From Bacteroidota bacterium (GTDB lineage: Bacteria > Bacteroidota > Bacteroidia > Chitinophagales > Chitinophagaceae): a stretch of 64,000 bases of DNA. Positions 19,805-29,737 of the stretch are shown here, piece by piece. The translations under genes were made by a program, and so were the position numbers. The stretch lies in assembly GCA_947454025.1 (NCBI GenBank), contig CANGIZ010000002.1, forward strand, positions 26,356 through 90,355, read 5' to 3'. The notes beneath the pieces are model-generated. The model had not been told where the DNA came from and ran no database searches. It worked only from the letters and a program-made list of their open reading frames with translations. Each line of letters starts with the position of its first letter. The first letter of the stretch is position 1.

Positions 19805-21402
19805 CTTTCTGAAGTAAGTATGGTAAAGCCTTGCTCCATTGAATCAGAATGATGTAACACGGCTTCCACCCAAGCCCATCCATATTCTCCTACCCACTCT
19901 GCAAAATTATCAACACGTTCTTGTAAACTATTTTCAGGGAACAATTGATTTTTTATATGCTGAATTCTTTCCAATGCAACCGCTTGTTTCTTTTTTTCAG
20001 CCTTCAATATTTTTTTCTCTAATTCTCCTAACTTCTTAATGGACTGCACCGACAAATTCATCGTATGATCCCCTAAAGTCGCATCCACTTGAATGGCTTG
20101 TTGCTGAATAGCCTTATACAATTGCTCCATTTGTTGTATTCCTTTTGCTAAGGACAACTCATGTTTTGTATTCTTTTTTACATAAGCCACTTCCAATACA
20201 TTTGCAGGCGTAAATAAATCCACCAATTCAAATCCTAACGCGGCCCATTGTTTAGCCATTTTCTCTTTAATGAACAAAAAAGAATTTCTTAATTGCAATA
20301 CTGGATAATGAATACCGGCAGCAGCAAATACTTCTTTTAATTCCATCCAATATGCCAATTCTCCTCCGCCACCAATAAATACAAGACCTGGCAAAATGGT
20401 TTCCTGATACAATCCTCTTAATATCACATTCGGACTAAAGCGTTCAGGATATGCGTTTAATTCCGCAATCATTTCAGCCTGAGTGAAAGTTAAATCGGTA
20501 TCTACAATGGTGTACACTCCGTTATTCAATTCGATACGTGCACGCGTACTATCTTTTAAATAAAATAAATTCAAAGTACGCCCCTCAGTTTGAACATGGT
20601 ATTGTGCGCGCAATTTTGTAAGTGTAGGTTGTAATGCTTTATGAGAAAACTGCGTGGTTAATTCTTTTTCCATCACCGAAATAAAACAGGATTTCAATTT
20701 TGTATCATCGGGCTGAATAACCACCAAACCGTATTGACCAAAATAGCTATGCACCAAATTAAGGGTGGCTTCGTTAATCGTAACCCCTTTTTTGTATGCT
20801 TTGTTCAAAACCTCCATAGCCTCTTTACCCTGGTGTTTAACTGACCAATACCCTTCGATATTTTTCAACAAAGCCACCAACGCATCATCAACCTTCATTC
20901 TTCCTATCGCACCTGTTTGCTTAGTCTCCCACTGTAATTTATCTCCGCCTAAATAAAAACTACCTACCTCGTCAATATCTGCATCCTCCGAACCCATATA
21001 ATAAACAGGAACGTAATTGTTTTCAGGGAACTGCTTTTTTAAATCGGCAGCCAATTGAATCGCATGAATAATTTTATAAAAAAAGTACAAAGGGCCTGTA
21101 AAAATATTGGGCTGGTGTGCTGTAGTTATTACATAGGTGTTTTCCTGTAATAGCAAATCTACATTTTGGTCTACGGCTTTAATAGAATTTAAATTTCCAT
21201 ATTGCGCCTTAAGTACATCCACCAATAAAGGTCGGTTCACATTAAACCCTTTTCGAGCTTCAATGGCTTTTTGAACGCCTTCAAAATTGGGAGTATAGGC
21301 TACAAAGTCCTGGGCAGTTCCTTTGGCATCCACGTAATCACGAACCAATTGGGAAAAGAGCCCGGTAGCGTGATAAGGTATTTGAGTAGCATTAAATTTC
21401 AT
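19801..21402 (-). CDS. bshC: Bacillithiol biosynthesis cysteine-adding enzyme BshC
   Basis: The 533-residue length and motifs such as [20 protein letters not shown] near residue 95, [20 protein letters not shown], and [18 protein letters not shown] match BshC. BshC adds cysteine to GlcN-malate to make bacillithiol, the low-molecular-weight thiol of Bacillota and many Bacteroidota. A coiled-coil insert near residues 430-480 is also typical. bshA and bshB are not in the window. Confidence 0.92.
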   Translation of the reverse strand: MKFNATQIPYHATGLFSQLVRDYVDAKGTAQDFVAYTPNFEGVQKAIEARKGFNVNRPLLVDVLKAQYGNLNSIKAVDQNVDLLLQENTYVITTAHQPNIFTGPLYFFYKIIHAIQLAADLKKQFPENNYVPVYYMGSEDADIDEVGSFYLGGDKLQWETKQTGAIGRMKVDDALVALLKNIEGYWSVKHQGKEAMEVLNKAYKKGVTINEATLNLVHSYFGQYGLVVIQPDDTKLKSCFISVMEKELTTQFSHKALQPTLTKLRAQYHVQTEGRTLNLFYLKDSTRARIELNNGVYTIVDTDLTFTQAEMIAELNAYPERFSPNVILRGLYQETILPGLVFIGGGGELAYWMELKEVFAAAGIHYPVLQLRNSFLFIKEKMAKQWAALGFELVDLFTPANVLEVAYVKKNTKHELSLAKGIQQMEQLYKAIQQQAIQVDATLGDHTMNLSVQSIKKLGELEKKILKAEKKKQAVALERIQHIKNQLFPENSLQERVDNFAEWVGEYGWAWVEAVLHHSDSMEQGFTILTSES

Positions 21403-21492
21403 AATGGAGGCATCCTGCGATTAGGGTGCAAATTAAGATAAAATTGATACATTTGGTAGCTGATTACTTATTGCTTGACCAAAATATGAATT

Positions 21493-22773
21493 ATGGAAAC
21501 TTATGGTAAGATACTTATTATCGCAATGCCCCTATTTTTGCTATTAGTGATTTTTGAAAAATGGTATGGATGGAGAAAAGGATTTGATACAGTGCGAACT
21601 TTGGATATGGTTTCCAGCCTTAGTTCGGGAGTAACCAATTCTACCAAGGACGTTTTGGGACTCAGTATTGCCATTATTAGTTACGGCTGGCTTGTAAATC
21701 ACTTAGCCATAATGCATATTCAAGCTACCTGGTTGGTATATGTCATTGCTTTTTTAGCTTTGGACTTTTCGGGCTATTGGACCCATCGACTTGCCCATGA
21801 AATTAATTTTTTCTGGAACAATCATATTGTGCACCATAGTAGTGAAGAATTTAACTTGGCATGTGCATTAAGACAAAGCATTTCGGTGTTTGTAAGAATC
21901 TATGCCGTATTATTAATACCAGCAGCCATTTTAGGCGTGCCCGAAAAAGTAATTGCAGTGGTGGCTCCCCTACATTTATTTGCGCAATTTTGGTACCATA
22001 CAAGACATATTAATCGAATGGGTTGGTTAGAGTATATCATAGTGACTCCCTCTCACCACCGAGTACACCATGCCATAAATCCTGAATATTTAGATAAGAA
22101 CTATGGCCAGATTTTTATTTTCTGGGATAGATTGTTTGGGACTTATCAAGAAGAGTTACCAAATGTTCCAGCAGTATACGGAGTAACGCGTCCGGTAAGA
22201 ACATGGAACCCTATTAAAATAAACTTTATGCATATGTGGCTGCTTATTAAAGACGCATGGCATACCAAAAGCTGGAAGGACAAGTTTCGTATTTGGCTAA
22301 TGCCATTGGGCTGGAGACCAGCCGATGTAATAGAAAAGTATCCTGTCGAAAAAATACAAGATGTGTATCATTTTGAAAAATATGATACCCCCGCTTCAAA
22401 AACAATGCAGGTATATTTATGGGCACAACTTATTTGCATGTTGTTATTGGTGAGCTATTTGTTTGCAAATGTTGCTATGATAAAACAATTAGGTATCGCA
22501 AACTTATTTATTTATGGCGGCTTTATTTTCTTGCAAGTTTACGCGCTCACTGAATTTATGGACCGTGGAAAATATGCTTGGTTATTAGAAGCCATCAAGA
22601 ATGTAGCTTGTATTGCGATGATTGTACAAAATGGAGCCTGGTTTGGATCCAATACAATCTCTCCGGCCATCGCACCAATATTGATTGGCTATTTTGCTAT
22701 GAGCAGCATTGCAGTGTACTATTTTTCTAATACACCTGCTGACCCAAGTGCTAAATTGTATATTGTTAAATAA
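21493..22773 (+). CDS. Sterol desaturase / fatty acid hydroxylase family membrane protein
   Basis: Residues about 90-230 hold the three histidine clusters of the di-iron FA-hydroxylase superfamily: THRLAHE, WNNHIVHHSSEE and SHHRVHHAINPEY. The protein has several membrane spans before and after these clusters. The last 130 residues add an extra block of three or four spans not needed for catalysis. Such proteins hydroxylate or desaturate lipids, carotenoids or alkylglycerols in the inner membrane. The substrate is unknown. Confidence 0.85.
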   Translation: METYGKILIIAMPLFLLLVIFEKWYGWRKGFDTVRTLDMVSSLSSGVTNSTKDVLGLSIAIISYGWLVNHLAIMHIQATWLVYVIAFLALDFSGYWTHRLAHEINFFWNNHIVHHSSEEFNLACALRQSISVFVRIYAVLLIPAAILGVPEKVIAVVAPLHLFAQFWYHTRHINRMGWLEYIIVTPSHHRVHHAINPEYLDKNYGQIFIFWDRLFGTYQEELPNVPAVYGVTRPVRTWNPIKINFMHMWLLIKDAWHTKSWKDKFRIWLMPLGWRPADVIEKYPVEKIQDVYHFEKYDTPASKTMQVYLWAQLICMLLLVSYLFANVAMIKQLGIANLFIYGGFIFLQVYALTEFMDRGKYAWLLEAIKNVACIAMIVQNGAWFGSNTISPAIAPILIGYFAMSSIAVYYFSNTPADPSAKLYIVK

Positions 22774-22793
22774 AGTTAGCTGATAGATAAAGC

Positions 22794-24101
22794 TTAAACA
22801 AGCTCTCCTTCTAAGTCGTAATCATATGCTTTGGTGATTTTTACCATAACAAAATCACCTGGTTTTAAACGCTTAGTGGTATTTATAACTACTTCATTAT
22901 CTACTTCAACACTGTCAAATTCGGTACGTCCTAAATAACGGCCTGCTTCTTTTTTATCTACCAACACTTTTACAATCATGCCCTCTTTTTGTTGGTTAAT
23001 GGCCAAACTAATTTCCTGTTGTACTTCCATTATTTCCTCGGCACGACGCTGCTTTTCTTCGGCAGGCACATCGTCTACTAAATCATACGCACTTGTGTTC
23101 TCCTCGTGGCTGTAAGTAAATATGCCTACGCGGTCAAATTGATGTTCTTGCAAGAATGCTTTTAACTCTTCTACATCTTCTAAAGTTTCACCTGGGAACC
23201 CTGTAATTAAAGTAGTTCTAATGGCAATGCCCGGCACACGCTTACGAATTTCTGCAATCAATTCACTCATTTCCTCACGCGTAATATTTCGACGCATGGC
23301 TTTAAGCATATTATTACTTGCATGCTGCAATGGAATATCAATATACTTACAAATATTATCACGCTCACGCATGGTATCCAATACTTCCAATGGAAACTTA
23401 CTAGGATAGGCATAGTGCAATCTTATCCATTCCAATCCTTCAACATCTGCAAGCGCATTTAACAATTTAGGAAGCGCACGTTCCTTATAAATATCCAATC
23501 CATAATACGTTAATTCTTGTGCTATTAACATCACTTCTTTCACTCCTTTCTTTACCAAGCCTTTTGCTTCGTCTACTAATTGCTCAATGGTTTTACTTAC
23601 ATGTTGACCACGCATTAAGGGAATAGCACAAAATGCACAGGTTCTATTACAACCCTCACTAATTTTTAAATAAGCATAGTGTTGTGGCGTACTTAATAAA
23701 CGTTCTCCTAATAGTTCGGCTTTATAATCGGCATTTAATTGATTCAACATTAAAGGCAATTCCATGGTACCAAACCAAGCATCTACTTCCGGGATTTCAG
23801 CAGCCAAATCACCACGGTATCTTTCACTCAAACAACCCGTTACATAAACTTTGTCTAATTTGCCTTTTTGCTTTAAAGCCACTTGATCCAAAATAGTGTT
23901 TACACTCTCCTCTTTTGCTTTGTCAATAAAGCCACAGGTATTCACCACAACAATATTGTGATCTAACTTTTTGTTCTCATGCACCACATCAATATCGTTG
24001 GCAACCAATTGACCACTTAACATTTCACTATCTACTAAGTTTTTACTACAACCTAATGTGATGATATTAACTTTGTTCTGTTTTAAAGTTTTTGACTTCA
24101 T
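22794..24101 (-). CDS. rimO: Ribosomal protein S12 methylthiotransferase RimO
   Basis: RimO is a radical-SAM enzyme that methylthiolates an aspartate of ribosomal protein S12. Visible features are an N-terminal UPF0004 domain (VNIITLGCSKNLVDSEML), the radical-SAM cluster motif CNRTCAFCAIP near residue 150, and a C-terminal TRAM domain. RimO rather than MiaB is indicated by LGCSKNLVDSE and the short TRAM. It follows prfC after 20 bp, so two translation-related genes probably share a transcript. Confidence 0.94.
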   Translation of the reverse strand: MKSKTLKQNKVNIITLGCSKNLVDSEMLSGQLVANDIDVVHENKKLDHNIVVVNTCGFIDKAKEESVNTILDQVALKQKGKLDKVYVTGCLSERYRGDLAAEIPEVDAWFGTMELPLMLNQLNADYKAELLGERLLSTPQHYAYLKISEGCNRTCAFCAIPLMRGQHVSKTIEQLVDEAKGLVKKGVKEVMLIAQELTYYGLDIYKERALPKLLNALADVEGLEWIRLHYAYPSKFPLEVLDTMRERDNICKYIDIPLQHASNNMLKAMRRNITREEMSELIAEIRKRVPGIAIRTTLITGFPGETLEDVEELKAFLQEHQFDRVGIFTYSHEENTSAYDLVDDVPAEEKQRRAEEIMEVQQEISLAINQQKEGMIVKVLVDKKEAGRYLGRTEFDSVEVDNEVVINTTKRLKPGDFVMVKITKAYDYDLEGELV

Positions 24102-24121
24102 ATTGTAAAATTAAGCGTCTA

Positions 24122-25708
24122 CTATTTATTTACTTCGTTTGTAAAATGGAAAGTAATGTCGGGGTTATTGGTAATTTCCGTATTTAAGAACCATTCACTT
24201 TGTGCTAAATACACAGGTGAGCCGTCCTTATCCTCTGCAGCATTTTGTTGCTTGAATCGTAAGAAATCATGCAACTTATTTTTATCGGTAGATGTTAACC
24301 AACATGCCTTGTAAAAAGGAAGGGTTCTGAATTCACAAGCAGCACCATATTCTTGCAACAAACGATATTGAATGACTTCAAATTGTAAGTCTCCCACACA
24401 ACCAATAATTTTTTTGTTACCGCCAAACTGCGTAAACAACTGTGCAACTCCTTCATCGGTTAACTGTTGAATACCTTTTTCTAACTGTTTTGTTTTCATT
24501 GGATCCTTGTTTACTAACTCCTTAAATATCTCAGGAGAGAAAGTTGGAATACCTGTAAAATAAAACTTTTCACCTTCAGTTAATGTATCTCCAATTTTAA
24601 AATTACCTGTATCAAATAAACCAACCACGTCGCCAGGATACGCATCATCCACAATATCCTTGCTACGTGCTAAGAAAGTATAAGGATTGGTAAATCGTAC
24701 ATCCTTATCCAAACGCACATGCTTGTAATACTTATTTCTTTCAAACCTTCCACTACACACACGCATAAAGGCAATACGATCACGGTGCTTAGGATCTAAG
24801 TTGGCATGTATTTTAAAAATAAAACCACTGAACTTGTCCTCTCCTGCTTGTACTTTTCGAACACTGGTTTCTCTATCACGAGGCGTTGGTGCAATTTGAA
24901 TAAAAGTGTCTAACATTTCTTGCACACCAAAGTTGTTTACCGCCGATCCAAAAAACACAGGCGCAATTTTACCTTCTAAATAATCAGCAGGATTCAATGC
25001 ACCATATACTCCATCAATTAATTCTACATCTTCTCTTAACAAATCCGCATCGCGGTCGCCTACTTTTTGTTGTAACACAGGACTAGACAAATCTTCAATA
25101 GCTACTACATCCTCATCATCTGCCTTGGTGCTAGCTGTAAATAAACGAAGACTTTTATCGTGCAAATTATAAACCCCTTTAAATTCCTTACCGCTATTAA
25201 TAGGCCAGGTCATTGGGTGTAAAGAAATTTTTAATTCCGCTTCTATTTCCTCTAATAAATCAAATCGATTTTTACCGTCACGGTCCATTTTATTAATGAA
25301 CACAATAACAGGCGTGGCACGCATGCTACACACTTCCATTAAACGACGCGTTTGTGGCTCAACACCATTCACGCTATCAATTACTAAAATAACACTGTCT
25401 ACCGCCGTTAATGTTCGATAAGTATCTTCCGCAAAGTCCTTGTGACCAGGCGTGTCCAATAAGTTAATCAAATTGCCCTTATACTCAAAAGACATAACCG
25501 ATGTAGCCACCGAGATCCCTCTTTGACGTTCAATTTCCATAAAATCCGAAGTCGCATGTTTTTTGATCTTATTGCTCTTTACGGCTCCCGCTGTTTGAAT
25601 AGCACCTCCAAACAATAACAACTTCTCAGTTAAAGTGGTTTTACCAGCATCGGGGTGAGATATGATGGCAAAGGTTTTGCGGCGGTTAATTTCTTTTTCG
25701 TACTTCAT
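24122..25708 (-). CDS. prfC: Peptide chain release factor 3
   Basis: RF3 is a GTPase that recycles RF1/RF2 from the ribosome. Motifs: [21 protein letters not shown] (G1), SVATSVMSF (G2 region), [14 protein letters not shown] (G3) and FINKMDRDG (G4). EF-G-like domain II and an RF3 C-terminal domain follow. The 528 residues are the standard length. It precedes rimO by 20 bp. Confidence 0.96.
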   Translation of the reverse strand: MKYEKEINRRKTFAIISHPDAGKTTLTEKLLLFGGAIQTAGAVKSNKIKKHATSDFMEIERQRGISVATSVMSFEYKGNLINLLDTPGHKDFAEDTYRTLTAVDSVILVIDSVNGVEPQTRRLMEVCSMRATPVIVFINKMDRDGKNRFDLLEEIEAELKISLHPMTWPINSGKEFKGVYNLHDKSLRLFTASTKADDEDVVAIEDLSSPVLQQKVGDRDADLLREDVELIDGVYGALNPADYLEGKIAPVFFGSAVNNFGVQEMLDTFIQIAPTPRDRETSVRKVQAGEDKFSGFIFKIHANLDPKHRDRIAFMRVCSGRFERNKYYKHVRLDKDVRFTNPYTFLARSKDIVDDAYPGDVVGLFDTGNFKIGDTLTEGEKFYFTGIPTFSPEIFKELVNKDPMKTKQLEKGIQQLTDEGVAQLFTQFGGNKKIIGCVGDLQFEVIQYRLLQEYGAACEFRTLPFYKACWLTSTDKNKLHDFLRFKQQNAAEDKDGSPVYLAQSEWFLNTEITNNPDITFHFTNEVNK

Positions 25709-25765
25709 TCTACTTTATACTTACTATCTTCTTTTTATTTTTTGATCTACTCAATTCCTCATTAT

Positions 25766-25805
25766 TAAAAATGGCCCGCATTCAAAATAAATTGAATCAC
25801 GAGCC
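25766..25805 (-). terminator. Terminator after lpdA
   Basis: On the minus strand a GGCTCG...ATTCAA arm pairs with TTGAAT...CGGGCC (one internal mismatch), followed by ATTTTTAAT. It lies 22 bases after the lpdA stop and separates it from prfC. Confidence 0.7.
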
Positions 25806-25827
25806 ATTCACTATATTCCTAAACTAG

Positions 25828-27237
25828 TTAGATATCAATTGCTTCGCCATAAGCTGCAGCAACGGCTTCTTTTAAACCTTCGCTCATGGTTGGATGCGGA
25901 TGAATTGCATTTAAAATTTCATGTGCTGTAGTTTCTAATTTACGCGCTACTACTGCTTCTGCAATCATTTCTGTAACATTCATACCAATCATATGACAAC
26001 CTAAGAATTCGCCGTATTTTGCATCAAAGATTACTTTTACAAAACCTTCTGTTGCGCCTGCTGCAGATGCTTTACCACTTGCTACAAATGGGAACTTACC
26101 TACTTTAATTTCATAGCCTGCTTCTTTAGCTGCTTTCTCTGTATAACCTACACTTGAAATTTCTGGAGTGCAATAGGTACAACCAGGTACATTGTTGTAA
26201 TCAATAGCTTCAGGCATGTGTGCATGCTTCTTTTCTAAATAAGCCATATGCTCTGCAGCATTGATACCTTCTTTAGCAGCAACGTGTGCTAATGCTTGAC
26301 CAGGAGAACAATCACCCAATGCATAAATACCAGCAATACTAGTTTGTTGGAATTTATCTACAATGATTCTACCCTTATCAGTTTTAATGCCGTTAGATTC
26401 TAATCCAATATTTTCAATGTTTGCAACCACACCTACCGCACTTAATACGATATCTGCTTCCAATGTTACAAAAGAACCATCTTGTAATTTCACTTTTGCT
26501 TTCACGCCAGCACCTGTTGTATCCACCGATTCAACTGAAGCATTAGTCATGATATCAATTCCTTGTTTCTTATATTGTTTTTCTAATTCCTTAGAAATAT
26601 CTTCATCTTCTACTGGTACAATTCTTGGTAAGAATTCAACAATTGTAACCTTCGTGCCCATACTGTTGTACACATAAGCAAACTCTACACCTATCGCACC
26701 ACTACCTACAATAATCATGCTCTTAGGTTGATTTTGCAATACCATTGCTTCACGGTATCCAATTACTTTTTGACCATCTTGCTTTAAGTTGGGTAATTCT
26801 CTACTACGACCACCAGTTGCAATTGCAATATATTTTGTATCCACTACTTGAGTAGATCCGTCAGCTGCTTTTACTTCTACTTTACCTCTTGATAAAACTT
26901 TACCATAACCCATGATCACGTCAATCTTATTTTTCTTCATTAAGAATTGAACACCCTTGCTCATTTTATCGGCAACGCCACGGCTCCGAGAAATAACTTT
27001 ACCAAAATCATGTGCAACACCTGTAGCTGTTACGCCATAATCAGCACTATGTTTTAAGTACTCATATACTTGAGCACTTTTTAACAACGCTTTTGTTGGG
27101 ATACATCCCCAGTTTAAACAAACTCCACCTAAACTTTCCTTTTCTACAATTGCAACTTTCAAACCTAATTGAGAAGCTCGGATAGCCGCAGGATAACCCC
27201 CAGGACCACTACCTATTACGATAACGTCATATGCCAT
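25828..27237 (-). CDS. lpdA: Dihydrolipoyl dehydrogenase (E3)
   Basis: This FAD enzyme reoxidises lipoamide for the 2-oxoacid dehydrogenase complexes and the glycine cleavage system. Motifs: VIVIGSGPGGYPAAIRA (FAD), GGVCLNWGCIPTKAL with the redox-active CxxxxC, SMIIVGSGAIGVEFA (NAD), and C-terminal HPHPTMSEGLKEAVAAAYG with the catalytic His-Glu pair. I use ATG 27237 (MAYDVIVIGSG, 469 residues). The 16 residues upstream in the ORF track run into the promoter. Confidence 0.96.
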   Translation of the reverse strand: MAYDVIVIGSGPGGYPAAIRASQLGLKVAIVEKESLGGVCLNWGCIPTKALLKSAQVYEYLKHSADYGVTATGVAHDFGKVISRSRGVADKMSKGVQFLMKKNKIDVIMGYGKVLSRGKVEVKAADGSTQVVDTKYIAIATGGRSRELPNLKQDGQKVIGYREAMVLQNQPKSMIIVGSGAIGVEFAYVYNSMGTKVTIVEFLPRIVPVEDEDISKELEKQYKKQGIDIMTNASVESVDTTGAGVKAKVKLQDGSFVTLEADIVLSAVGVVANIENIGLESNGIKTDKGRIIVDKFQQTSIAGIYALGDCSPGQALAHVAAKEGINAAEHMAYLEKKHAHMPEAIDYNNVPGCTYCTPEISSVGYTEKAAKEAGYEIKVGKFPFVASGKASAAGATEGFVKVIFDAKYGEFLGCHMIGMNVTEMIAEAVVARKLETTAHEILNAIHPHPTMSEGLKEAVAAAYGEAIDI

Positions 27238-27271
27238 TTTGTGTGTGTTTTTGAGTAATTGAATGAGGTAG

Positions 27272-27302
27272 CAAAAATACCCCAAAAAAAGGACTATTCA
27301 AA
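27272..27302 (-). promoter_or_regulatory. lpdA promoter (TTTG - N19 - TATTTTTG)
   Basis: On the minus strand TTTG (27302-27299) and TATTTTTG (27279-27272) are separated by exactly 19 bp, a full match to the Bacteroidota -33/-7 pattern, 34 bases before ATG 27237. The -33 box lies in the last codons of the upstream gene, so lpdA can be transcribed on its own. Confidence 0.7.
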
Positions 27303-28115
27303 GAAAACGCGGACCATCTGGAAAAACCATTTATTGTCGTTTGGACGCTGCTTATTCATTTGATTTTCATCGTATTTGCTCAAGCCAAAAAGCCCGGCCA
27401 TATTGCCTCCACGTACCGAAATTTCTAAATAGCCTGCTGAATTAAACCAAGCTAGCTTGTCTGAAATAGGCACTGCCCCATAATTGCGGCTCAAAACTTC
27501 GATCGTTTCATTGCGGGTGAAGACTATTTTAAAGGGTCTCCCCTTGGCATGGGATTCAAATTCCTCCTGCCTTATATTCACCACTACATTCTCAAATTGA
27601 TCGATAAATATAATTTGTCCCTCCATCCAATTGGCGTCAAACTTGGGCTGTGTTGGATAAATTTCTAGTACCTCAGTAGCCGGATCCCCTGCATCAGATA
27701 AATTACCGGAAGCAAAAAAGTAAGCCACCGATTCAACAATACGTTCTGTAATTTGTACAAAAGTATGGGCTCCTTTAATATCAATCTTCACAATATCCTT
27801 TGGCTTCAAACCCAACATCATTGTTAAAAACCCATTGTCTGGCACCACAAAATAATGCCCATTAAAATGCGCAAACAATACATGTTCCTGAGGGTACTGA
27901 AAAAAATTAACCATCACAATATGCACCGTTCCCGACGGATAATGTTTGGCTGCGTTGTTGAAAATATAAGCGCCTTGTAAATAATTTTTGCTCGAAAGCT
28001 GATGGGTGATATCTGCTATTGCACATCCAGGTATGATTGACAAGATTTGGCCCTTAACGGCGCCAATAATAAAATCCTCTTGGCCAATATCTGATGTTAA
28101 TGTTATAACAGGCAT
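27294..28115 (-). CDS. SAM hydroxide adenosyltransferase / DUF62 family
   Basis: The N-terminus ITLTSDIGQEDFIIGAVKGQI, the middle NAAKHYPSGTVHIVMV and FVVPDNGFLT, and the C-terminal domain with QIIFIDQFENVVVNI match the DUF62 family (fluorinase/chlorinase relatives). Most members split S-adenosylmethionine with water to adenosine and methionine. The 273 residues are typical. It lies 29 bp after the SDR gene and 56 bp before lpdA. Confidence 0.88.
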   Translation of the reverse strand: MPVITLTSDIGQEDFIIGAVKGQILSIIPGCAIADITHQLSSKNYLQGAYIFNNAAKHYPSGTVHIVMVNFFQYPQEHVLFAHFNGHYFVVPDNGFLTMMLGLKPKDIVKIDIKGAHTFVQITERIVESVAYFFASGNLSDAGDPATEVLEIYPTQPKFDANWMEGQIIFIDQFENVVVNIRQEEFESHAKGRPFKIVFTRNETIEVLSRNYGAVPISDKLAWFNSAGYLEISVRGGNMAGLFGLSKYDENQMNKQRPNDNKWFFQMVRVFFE

Positions 28116-28144
28116 ATCCTATTAGTAACGAATAAATTATGTAT

Positions 28145-28951
28145 TTATTTTATCAATTGTCCATTCTTAAAAAAGAAATGATATGCTAGTTTATCGGCCC
28201 ATGCAGGAAAAAATTTATTCATGAAAACAGTACGCTTCCCGGTAAAGGTCAACACCAAGCTACGCTTACGTTTCGCTATAGATTCAATGATATGATTTGC
28301 ACATTCTTCAGAACTCATCATAGCCCCTTCATCCATTGGAGACTCCCCTTGTGCTTTGGCATCTTTATTTAATGCTGCATTACGAATATTAGAAGTAGTA
28401 AATCCTGGGCAAACCCACATCACATGGGTACCTGAGCCAAACAATTCGGTTCTCAATGCTTCCAACCAACCATTCAAAGCATATTTAGAAGCAGAATATC
28501 CACTACGTCCAGGCAAGCCTCTATAACCTGCAATACTAGAAACACCCACAATCACCCCTTTGGCTTTTAGAATAGCGGGCAAAGCTGCTTTAGTAGTATA
28601 CACCGTTCCCCAAAAATTAATATCCATCACATTTTTTAAAGTCTCTATCGATACTTCACTCACCAAGGCGCGCATGGAAATTCCTGCATTATTTATGAGC
28701 ACATCCACACCACCCCATTTATCTTGTACAGCCTGTAAAAAATCAATGCACTGCCCTTGATGCGCAACGTCCACCTGCATGGTAAACAAGGACTGTCCTG
28801 TGTTTTCGCTTTCTAATAGGGCTAATTTATCTGCATTACGGCCACAGGTAGCAACTTTGGCCCCCAATGCTAAAAACTGCTGCACCAAGGCTTTTCCAAT
28901 GCCATCGGAACCACCCGTAATTACCACTATTTTATTGCTGAAATTGGCCAT
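28145..28951 (-). CDS. Short-chain dehydrogenase/reductase
   Basis: Classical SDR: VVITGGSDGIGKAL (TGxxxGIG, NAD(P) binding) at residue 9, NNAG near 88, the serine in VSSIAGYRG near 138, and YSASK near 155 (catalytic Tyr and Lys). I use ATG 28951 (MANFSNKIVVITGG, 268 residues). The C-terminal stretch KRTVFMNKFFPAWADKLAYHFFFK is hydrophobic, suggesting membrane contact and perhaps a lipid or ketosphinganine-type substrate. That last point is a guess. Confidence 0.87.
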   Translation of the reverse strand: MANFSNKIVVITGGSDGIGKALVQQFLALGAKVATCGRNADKLALLESENTGQSLFTMQVDVAHQGQCIDFLQAVQDKWGGVDVLINNAGISMRALVSEVSIETLKNVMDINFWGTVYTTKAALPAILKAKGVIVGVSSIAGYRGLPGRSGYSASKYALNGWLEALRTELFGSGTHVMWVCPGFTTSNIRNAALNKDAKAQGESPMDEGAMMSSEECANHIIESIAKRKRSLVLTFTGKRTVFMNKFFPAWADKLAYHFFFKNGQLIK

Positions 28952-28966
28952 GTGATTGAATTTATA

Positions 28967-28974
28967 CAAATGTA
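28967..28974 (-). promoter_or_regulatory. -7 box of the SDR gene
   Basis: TACATTTG on the minus strand matches TAnnTTTG and lies 15 bases before ATG 28951. It overlaps the ORF-track start, which favours the shorter SDR start used here. No clear -33 box. Confidence 0.4.
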
Positions 28975-29039
28975 GTTCTAAATTGAAAACGAACCACTTA
29001 GGAAGATTTTAAGAAGTTGAAAAGAAAAGTACATATTTA

Positions 29040-29070
29040 TTTGGATAGTTTTATTTTATGCTTATTTTTG
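29040..29070 (+). promoter_or_regulatory. tRNA-Lys promoter (TTTG - N19 - TATTTTTG)
   Basis: TTTG at 29040-29043 and TATTTTTG at 29063-29070 with a 19-bp spacer fit the Bacteroidota consensus. The mature tRNA 5' end is 25 bases beyond the -7 box. Confidence 0.7.
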
Positions 29071-29095
29071 CACTCCTCAAAAGGGAAAAAGGTCA

Positions 29096-29171
29096 GATTC
29101 CGTAGCTCAGTTGGTAGAGCAATACACTTTTAATGTATGGGCCCTGGGTTCGAGTCCCAGCGGGATCACCA
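29096..29171 (+). tRNA. tRNA-Lys (anticodon TTT)
   Basis: A complete 76-base cloverleaf. The acceptor gattccg pairs with cgggatc (one G-T), and the D arm has agctcagttggtagagc. The anticodon stem ataca/tgtat has loop cttttaa (anticodon TTT), the T arm is ctggg-ttcgagt-cccag, the discriminator is A, and CCA is encoded. Its 3' end is the integration site of the element that follows; integration has left the tRNA intact. Confidence 0.97.
29157..29169 (+). repeat. attL core: 13-bp direct repeat at the tRNA 3' end
   Basis: ccagcgggatcac, covering the end of the T arm and the acceptor strand, is repeated exactly at 54992-55004. Both copies are preceded by cgag (cgagtc before this copy, cgag directly before the other), so the match extends imperfectly upstream. 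tRNA 3' ends are the classic target of tyrosine integrases. Confidence 0.9.
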
Positions 29172-29174
29172 CTT

Positions 29175-29220
29175 AAACTCCTAACAAATTGTTAATCAAT
29201 ATGTTAGGAGTTTTTTATTT
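29175..29220 (+). terminator. Terminator directly after tRNA-Lys (brought by the element)
   Basis: aaactcctaaca ... tgttaggagttt is a perfect 12-bp stem followed by ttttattt. It starts 4 bases after the tRNA. Since it lies inside the element, it replaces the original terminator, which now sits beyond the right repeat at 55028. Confidence 0.85.
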
Positions 29221-29224
29221 TGAT

Positions 29225-29244
29225 GGGGACAACATAGGGACAAC
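29225..29244 (+). promoter_or_regulatory. Candidate integrase arm-type sites, left end
   Basis: Two direct copies of a 9-mer, GGGGACAAC (29225-29233) and AGGGACAAC (29236-29244), 11 bp apart, with a weaker tggacaaa at 29263. The same 9-mer family occurs at the integrase end (54805-54874). Short repeats at both ends of an element next to the core are what arm-binding sites of a tyrosine integrase look like. Confidence 0.5.
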
Positions 29245-29737
29245 AATAAATAAATTTACATTTGGACAAATGCGTGAATAATTTTATCTAAATCCAATAA
29301 ATCAAAAATGTGTCTAAACTTCTCTCATTACTTAGCAGCTCACCACGTCAAAGTATTGTATTGTGTACATTTGGAAAGTTATGAATTTACGCAGAAAGAA
29401 AAGATTATAGACTTAGGAACAAAAACTCAGATCTGTAAATATCCAACTCCGATTCTATAAATCGATCAGACTTCAAATTAGTTTTCATAGCCAACGTATC
29501 AAAAGAATGAATAAATGATAATTCAATCCATCGGTTACGAAAAACTCATCCTGACACATAATTCAACTCTATAATTTAAAAAAAGAAGAATGGCTACTTC
29601 TAAAGTGTACGTAATTGTAATTTTCAAAATAAAAAAAATAAGGCTTCGTCAAATATAAATTTTAGTGTTGATGTGTTGAAGAAAATTTAGTTCAGCTAAA
29701 TATAACTAAATAATTCAATTTTTAAAACAGATCTATG
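29245..29737. other. Gene-poor left end of the element
   Basis: About 490 AT-rich bases between the arm-site repeats and the end of the gajB-like gene. The only ORF of note is 29308-29460 on plus (50 residues, MCLNFSHYLAAHHVKVLYC...), which has no recognisable features and may be chance or a gene remnant. I see no clear terminator for the defence operon, no tRNA and no CRISPR. Confidence 0.5.
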
